Source of the DNA: Pieris napi
Taxonomy: Eukaryota; Arthropoda; Insecta; Lepidoptera; Pieridae
Assembly: GCF_905475465.1 (NCBI RefSeq)
Contig: NC_062249.1
Coordinates: 2,616,501-2,680,500, forward strand
Reading direction: 5' to 3'
DNA: 64,000 bases
The notes under the pieces were generated by a model, which did not search any database, was not told where the DNA came from, and saw only the letters and a list, made by a program, of their open reading frames with translations. Every line of letters starts with the position of its first letter. Within the stretch, counting starts at the first letter, position 1. A program made the translations under genes and the position numbers. Positions 57,650-64,000 of the stretch are shown here, one piece after another.

Positions 57650-57800
57650 CTTTTGCCAGCAAACGGGCAGGAAGCTCACCTGCGACAAATGCGTTGCCGG
57701 CCTTTAATAATTGGTACGATTTTTTCTTGAAGCACCCTAAGTCGAATTGGTGCGGAAATATTTCTGTGGTTATTTTGTAGGTTTTCAGCCTTCTGAAACC
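57650..57800 (-). mobile_element. LINE family A tail fragment
   Basis: The minus-strand frame reads TEIFPHQFDLGCFKKKSYQL and then a KAGNAF stretch, the family A protein end. The neighbouring frame also carries AAACGGGCAGGAAGCTCACC. Relic. Confidence 0.65.
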
Positions 57801-60800
57801 TTTCAATACCTACATAGCGCAACTGTAATTCTGTTTCTCTGGGAAACAAGGGAGCATCGTAGGTAGCTGTTCATGTTAAAGGGAGAGTGAATAAAGGTAC
57901 CCGACCCTTAATTATAAATAAAACTAACATTATGAATATATTAATAACTGTAACATTACAATAAACAATTTCAATAAAGAAGACGGCCTAAAATTGTCAA
58001 ACACCTGGGATCCAATAATCCAAATTAAAATCTCAAAAAGAAAAACAATCCGCGAAAATAGAGGACACCGTGAGCCATTTTTGCCAAAACCCTCCATCTT
58101 TTAGTCGATACCAACTCCGGGGAAATAAATACAGATAATGCAACTTTCTCTGCAGCTGTGATACTTTTTGACATTCAACATCTTTTGTCTTCAGTCACCG
58201 TGACCACGCACGCTGTAAAGCACGCGAAACGTCGGATAAATTTAAAATTATGTTTAAATAGTTGTAAATTTATAATAATACATAACTTCAATCCGTTCAA
58301 AAAAAGTTTTTTATTTAAATGTATAAAAGTTATGTCAATCAAAGACAATACTATGTAACATTACTACACAGCTCATAAAATGTCTGAATCTTTGCATACA
58401 ACAAACACATGACAAAAGCCACAACACAAGAGCCAAGTTGAACTGAAAGGTCCACTAGAACCCGCTTAAGAAAAGGCGAAGTGAAAAGGCTCCAAGGAAC
58501 ACGACGTCAGCACAATACATCGCGAGTGGAATGGCACGACCTCGAACCTGTGACCGTGCACACAATGCGACCCATTGTAATGTTAATGCAACCTTTGATA
58601 TGCACAACGGCGCATACGATCTCTATTAATAGAACAATGCTTTTTGCAATGGGATTATGATTGAAAGACTTTAGTTCAAATTAAGGCTTTGTCTATCAAT
58701 TGGAAGGAATCACTTGGTGGCATTTGATTGGGTATTCTATTCTCTCTGGTACGCTGTACTTTAACCCCGTTTAGTTTCAGGCTAACCAAAATATAGTCTT
58801 GTTATTCATAAACGTGAGTAGCTATTGAATTGTCCCCAACAAACAAAGCATGTCAATTTTGCATATGTTTAGTTAAATAGAATATTTTTACTAATGATTC
58901 TGGGTATGTTTTTATTCTAACTTTGTCGTTTGTAATGTAGAGTAAAATATTAGTCTAATAATGTTTATCTGTAGCCGGCCGAAAACTAATTAAAAACAAA
59001 TTTAAGACAGCTACGTGTTTACTAAACTAAAACATGAACGCTGTCAGATAAGTGAAAACTGTTACTGAGCGCAATAACAAATATGGTGTATGTAAATCTA
59101 CATTATGCTAAGAATGTTGTAAAATATAACAACGACAATAAATTATTTCAAATGGCTAATGAGAATGAAGAAAGCGAAACAAATAATTCACGGCAATATT
59201 CCGTGTCTGTTATTACATATTCATTTATAACTTTGTTCTTTCCAATAGAGAAAATAAAACAAAAGAAAGTTACATTATTACTAAAACATACGAATAATGC
59301 GTATGCAAAATTCAAACACAAGTAACTTTTTCCTTACTTATAATAAATAAACGTGACAAACCTTAATTAAGTAACACTTATAGTAGTAAGTTTATGAGTA
59401 AATTAACCCCCTTATAGTTAAGATGAAAATATACCTATTAAGAAAGTATGACTTAATAAGGAACATACGAATACGGCCGTATGTGATCTTAAAAATTACA
59501 TATAATTGCAGAAAACTACTTCCTCCACTTATGTCGTCGATACTACGCGACGAATCCATTTTAAGCATCACTGCCGTATAGGACATTATACGTTTAATCG
59601 TTTCCGTGGAAAAAAAATAATTCCTCTGGTAATTACTTAATGACATAGACAAAATTAATTTCCGGAAGTAATTTTAAATCATTCCTAGCTTTTCCGTTAA
59701 GCTAATTCTAGAATTCTTCTTTCGATTTAATTTACTTCATTAGGTTGTCTTTGGAACACCGTGCGCCCATATTGCCAAAATCGATAACCTCTAACTCAGG
59801 TCAAATCACGACCATCAATGCTAGCTGTCAAATATCAAGCATGCGACGACGTTTACAATAAATATTTTAATAACATCAAACAAAATAACCAAAATATAAA
59901 ATAATAACTTAAATATATTATTAAAAGGAGTCCCTACAAAAAAATACTTAAATACAAAATGTATATTAAAAAATGTATTCCGTCGAATCATTTCCTTTGA
60001 CGTAAAAAGTAGAGTGTTATAGATAAGCAAATATTTATCATGTCTAGGACAAAGCAATCAATAAAAAAAGAACTAGGTTAGCGATATATTGAATGAATCA
60101 CATCCGTGCAACGACCTCCTAAACACCTGCGCCTGCGACTGTCGACCATCTGGGATATCAACCCCTTCCGTTTACCGATCCATATTATTATATTTACGTA
60201 CTAAATTATAGTTTATATGATGTTCAAGATCTTTTAAATATAGGAAAACTACGTCAAACAGTTTTAGAAATAATCTTGTTAGAGCCACAAAATTTACTTG
60301 TAGTGTATGACAGTAAGACCTGTATTTAAAGTAAATTACAAATTAACTTAAATTCGGCCTGGTAGATAGTACCGGTGACCTGCCAATACTTTAATCGCTT
60401 TACGATCGCAATACTGCGAGGAAATGCTGCCAGCATTAAAGGTACACTGCCACAGGAAGCAAACTTTTTAAATTTGTTTTAATTTTATATTTAACAATTT
60501 TTAATTATTATTATTACTATGTAGGTTAAGAATATTGTTAATACTGTATATTTGTGGGTTTGAAGTAAATATTACAAAGCTAGTTTTAAGATCTGAGGAT
60601 CATTAATTAATTTTCATCATAAGATTTGACATAAAAGATTCAACATTAATAATTCAGATACGTATTGGCCATCAACTATATAACTTCCCCTAATGTTTTG
60701 TAACTGACAGAATGTTTTTTCTAAATTCATACAAAGCCTAACTAGGTAATTAACTCATAAACAAAACAAGTTTATAAATCACTAAGAGATAAATATATCC

Positions 60801-61190
60801 AGCAACCCGCTCTGATGAAACTCAGTGATTTCCGATCCGTATGCACCTGCCAGCCAACATCCCACATTTAAAATTCGAACAGATGTTGTGAGAAACAAAA
60901 AATATTTACCTACTTGGGTTCAAGCTGTTAACTATAGAAGCGACGTCTTTATTGAGTTGTTTTAAAAATATTGTCAAGTAGATTCGAAAAAATACTTATA
61001 TATAACTTTAAATTGATTTATGCTTTCAAACATCACATATGTTAAAATAAGGACAATCAAACTCTTACGAAAATCTGTTAAAGGATATATGACATGAGAA
61101 CTTGACGGCGCACAACTAACCAGATTTTAATACCTGCAGCTGAGTTTAATTATCGGACTTCAAGGCATAATACAAAATACCATCCTTATC
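57801..61190. other. Long unassigned AT-rich stretch
   Basis: I see no gene, RNA gene or element with clear ends. Open frames of 66-86 codons (58158, 59083, 59392, 59821) have low-complexity AT-driven composition and no recognisable domain. Confidence 0.35.
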
Positions 61191-61194
61191 ACCT

Positions 61195-61425
61195 CAACGT
61201 CCGTCGTTCCACAACTGAGCGTTCTTTAAGGCACGTTCTTTCAGCCGCCAGTGGGAACCAGCTGCTCACTGAAGTATTTCCGAACCAATTCGACTTAGGG
61301 TACTTCAAGAAAAGAGCGTATCAATTCTTGAAAGGCCGGCAACACACTTGCGAGCCTTCTGGCAATGTGAGTGTTTACGGTATCACTTAACATCAGGTGA
61401 GCCTCCTGCCCGTTTGGATACTATT
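61195..61425 (+). mobile_element. LINE family A tail, longer copy
   Basis: CAACGTCCGTCGTTCCACAA begins further upstream than most copies. AACCAGCTGCTCACTGAAGT, CCAATTCGACTTAGGGTACT, GGCCGGCAACACACTTGCGA and GGTGAGCCTCCTGCCCGTTT follow. Confidence 0.7.
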
Positions 61426-62348
61426 ACATAAAAATCCACGCAACATGCTCACAATCAAGTAGCTCGCAATATAAAACACATTATGTCAAGATTATAATTA
61501 TTGCACTTAAAATAAGCGGAAATTGTTGATATAATACTAACAAAGACAAGGAAACGACACTGAGAATTGTCTTTTCCTGGTAATTTCAAGTAATAAATTC
61601 GAATCAAATGTTTCTGCTAGATTTTTTTATACTTGATGAAAACATTTTTAAAATACTAGTGAACGCTATTTAGACTAAAATCAATAAAATTGTTAGATTA
61701 TTTGATAAAATGGCATATTTCTAGAACAAAATTCAATGCTCTATTGTGCGACGATTGGCTCCATACAAATTACAATCAGTACGTAAATTATGCATACGGG
61801 TTCCGATCGAGCGTTGAACATAATTTACTACACTAACGCACGAAGGAATGTTTGTTGAAATTTTAACCGAGACAATACGTTACACAAATTAGATTTTATT
61901 TATTAAAACTACGTTATATTACAACTAAAAAACAAATAACATAAATTATTAGGAATGCAACGGGCGGGCTTATTACATGCAATCCTGGTAAGGATAAATA
62001 CTAAAAAAAAATACTAAGGGTTAAGTGCAAGAAGTGCATAACCAAATCAACAAAATTACAATTAATTTACATAAATTAGCTATCAAAGATTTATTCTCGA
62101 TGAAATGTTTGTATTATTATAATGCTCAAAATGTTCATTCCAAATTGCCAATCTGTAAAATACTAATACAGAATCCTTCTTTTTGAGAAATTAAATATCT
62201 GAACGGAGCATACGCAAATAAAAACATAACAAATGTATTACTTAGTTTCGCTTATTATGTTTTAACATGATCAATTCCCGAATCGTATTAAACCAGTCCC
62301 TAGCTGTAAGATAGACCCTAGACATAAAAAATCACAAATTGCAATCAC
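61426..62348. other. Unassigned stretch, presumed intron
   Basis: No element is recognised. On the gene model it is the 5' end of intron 1. Confidence 0.3.
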
Positions 62349-62412
62349 CTTCAGAGATCGTAGGCAGGACGTTGACGAAGTTAACAATCCCGACGCCCGT
62401 TAGCTGACTCAT
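62349..62412 (-). CDS. First coding exon of a CDK14-18-like kinase gene
   Basis: On the minus strand ATG (62412-62410) opens 21 codons beginning MSQLTGVGIVNFVNVL and ending TISE, plus one base, before AAG|GTGATT, an acceptable donor. A TGA stop lies directly upstream in frame, so this is the first ATG available. The exon ends in phase 1 and exon 2 at 33303-33389 begins in the complementary phase, giving a glycine codon across the junction. Third positions are mostly C, G or T, unlike the A/T-driven chance frames nearby. CDK14 also has a short non-kinase leader before its KMKKLRR motif, which fits this layout. The leader itself is not recognised. The 29-kb intron is long but not unusual for Eip63E-type genes. 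Confidence 0.5.
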
Positions 62413-62690
62413 TCACAAAAATCAATTCACCACTTCCAAGAAACACAATATCCGCTTTTTAAGCTTCAACACTCGTCCCACATAGATATCCGATTTTAAC
62501 ACAACATTTCTTTTAAAAAAACTGTAGAATGGATAAAACCGTTAGGATACACTTGTGTTCACCGGCCACTCATAAGCTATAACATGAGCGCGACCTAGAT
62601 TTTTTTTAATCCACTGCGCACGCGCCGCCTTCTCTCGACGAAGCGCAGAGGCAGACTGGCCAGTGAACCAGTAATGAGTACATACAATTA
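62413..62690 (-). promoter_or_regulatory. Candidate 5' UTR and promoter of the kinase-like gene
   Basis: Directly upstream of the candidate start is a locally GC-rich, CpG-bearing stretch (minus strand CGCTTCGTCGAGAGAAGGCG, GCGCGTGCGCAGTGG) preceded by an initiator-like CCAGTCTGCC. The 62413-62560 part would be the leader. There is no clear TATA box. An extra intron in the leader cannot be excluded (CCATTCTACAG is acceptor-like). Confidence 0.35.
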
Positions 62691-64000
62691 CAAAGCCGCC
62701 TGGCACTTTATCTAGCTTGGTTAGTTAGCAATGCAGTTACTTGACTGGTTAACATAAACTTGTTTATAAAAATTGGGCCCGTGATATAAAAACATTATAT
62801 GCTTCGCTGCCTGCTTAATGCAGTTTCAGTGTGAAATATATTATGAATCAAGGTTATCTATTTTTTAACAGTAAAAAATAAAATTAATTTTATTATTATT
62901 ACAATAAATGTACCTACTGCGTTTACACTTTCGATATTATGATTAAAACATACTTTTTTATTAAAAAAAAAATATTGCTTTTTTAAGAGATTGAGTCATA
63001 TGTCTTTATCTATTAAGCTGTATATTGTAACATAAATATAATTCATTTTCTTTTTAATATATAAATGCTTTTCCTGACTGATTCATGAACGAGGGAATAT
63101 ATTATATAAACAAATAAAACTCAAATAGGTGAGATGCCTTTACCACAAAAGGTGCACTTACGACATTTCAAAATATGAACACACATTTTAATGTGATTAG
63201 ATAAGGATAAGTTAAATTGTTTATAATCAATTACATATATCAATTTTTTGTTCCTGAATGGCAAAAAACTAGGGGTAACAGCGTGAAATCGAATTTCGAA
63301 CCTCTTACTCATAAAGAATATCTACTAAATCCGTCTCAAGACACTGCCTTCCATGACTTGGTGGTTATCATATATGATAAAACTTGAGTGTTTTAGGTTA
63401 GTCACAGAGGGCTCACCACTTACTTGGCTAAGAAACACCAATAAAAACTCATGCAGATACATGTCTGCCCACTAGAAGAATGAGTAAAAACTTATAGACT
63501 CTTAGATATCTTCATGTTGAATATATATATATATAGAGCCCCAATATAATTATCAAATATCTATCTACTAAAAGTAGAGGTTTTATGAATTACCATACAA
63601 TCGACTGTGAACGTGTTAAATATTTTAAATACAAAAGACATGTAAATGAAGCATACGATACACACACCATAAGCTTGAAGAATTATTTTTAAGTCATTCT
63701 AATTAAATCTAACGCTATAACAATTATATTACATTTAAAAAAACTGTGTGTTAACGTATAAAATCAAAAACTATACAACCACCGTAAACAATACACGAAT
63801 ATACTTCATCCAACAATAATAACACGAGAGAGATAAGGATAAAATATTGAATAGCTTATGAACGTACTATGTTTATGTACAATGGGGTAGTTTTCATATC
63901 TCTACAAACAATTTCTTTTCTTAGACTTTGTAGTTGATATAGTGACATTATATTACAATATGTCAAGTGAAGCATGGCGTAATACAGAAACTTTAGGCGA
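62691..64000. other. Unassigned stretch upstream of the candidate gene
   Basis: AT-rich with a (TA)n run near 63519-63532. No gene or element is recognised. Confidence 0.3.

Overview
The window looks like an AT-rich lepidopteran (moth or butterfly) nuclear region, probably the inside of one very large gene. The evidence is the repeat set: a CR1/jockey-group LINE whose ORF1 carries a baculovirus FP25K-like domain, two tRNA-derived SINE families, many A^T-inserted Helitrons ending in CTAG, the LINE tails that code for a PTEVFPNQFDLGSFKKRAYQ-like protein end, and MITEs with TTA/TAA target duplications. There are no bacterial-type genes, rRNA genes or CRISPR arrays.

The only host gene I can support is on the minus strand and split. 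A 64-bp first coding exon (62349-62412) and an 87-bp second exon (33303-33389) match in splice phase across a 29-kb intron. The second exon encodes MSKMQKLRKRLSLSFGRL, which resembles the basic, serine-rich N-terminus of the CDK14-18 (PFTAIRE/PCTAIRE) kinases, whose fly member is Eip63E. The kinase domain is not recognisable and probably lies below position 1. Most of the window would then be intron.

The only intact long reading frames belong to an apparently complete two-ORF LINE at about 4040-9180: a 298-residue ORF1 and a 993-residue endonuclease/reverse transcriptase. Everything else is layered repeats. At 10-26 kb there are Helitrons, a LINE inside a SINE, a pogo-like MITE, a possible 4.5-kb Tigger-like element and poly-G MITEs. 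At 29-45 kb there are more poly-G MITEs (one with a LINE tail inside its terminal repeat), tRNA SINEs, a hAT element with a perfect 8-bp duplication, and a MITE family whose terminal repeat is itself palindromic. At 46.7-53.4 kb come three unusual DNA elements in a row: a PIF/Harbinger element inserted into a related element and still holding the first part of its transposase; a 1.74-kb palindrome with near-identical 0.5-kb arms around an A/T-tract core; and a 1.6-kb element filled with TAATCTGACG-type motifs. At 53-62 kb there are LINE, Helitron, SINE and GC-rich MITE copies, followed by the first exon and promoter-like region of the kinase-like gene.

Element boundaries given with target duplications were read directly from the sequence. 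Superfamily names rest on terminal motifs and duplication length. The gene model is inference from two short exons.
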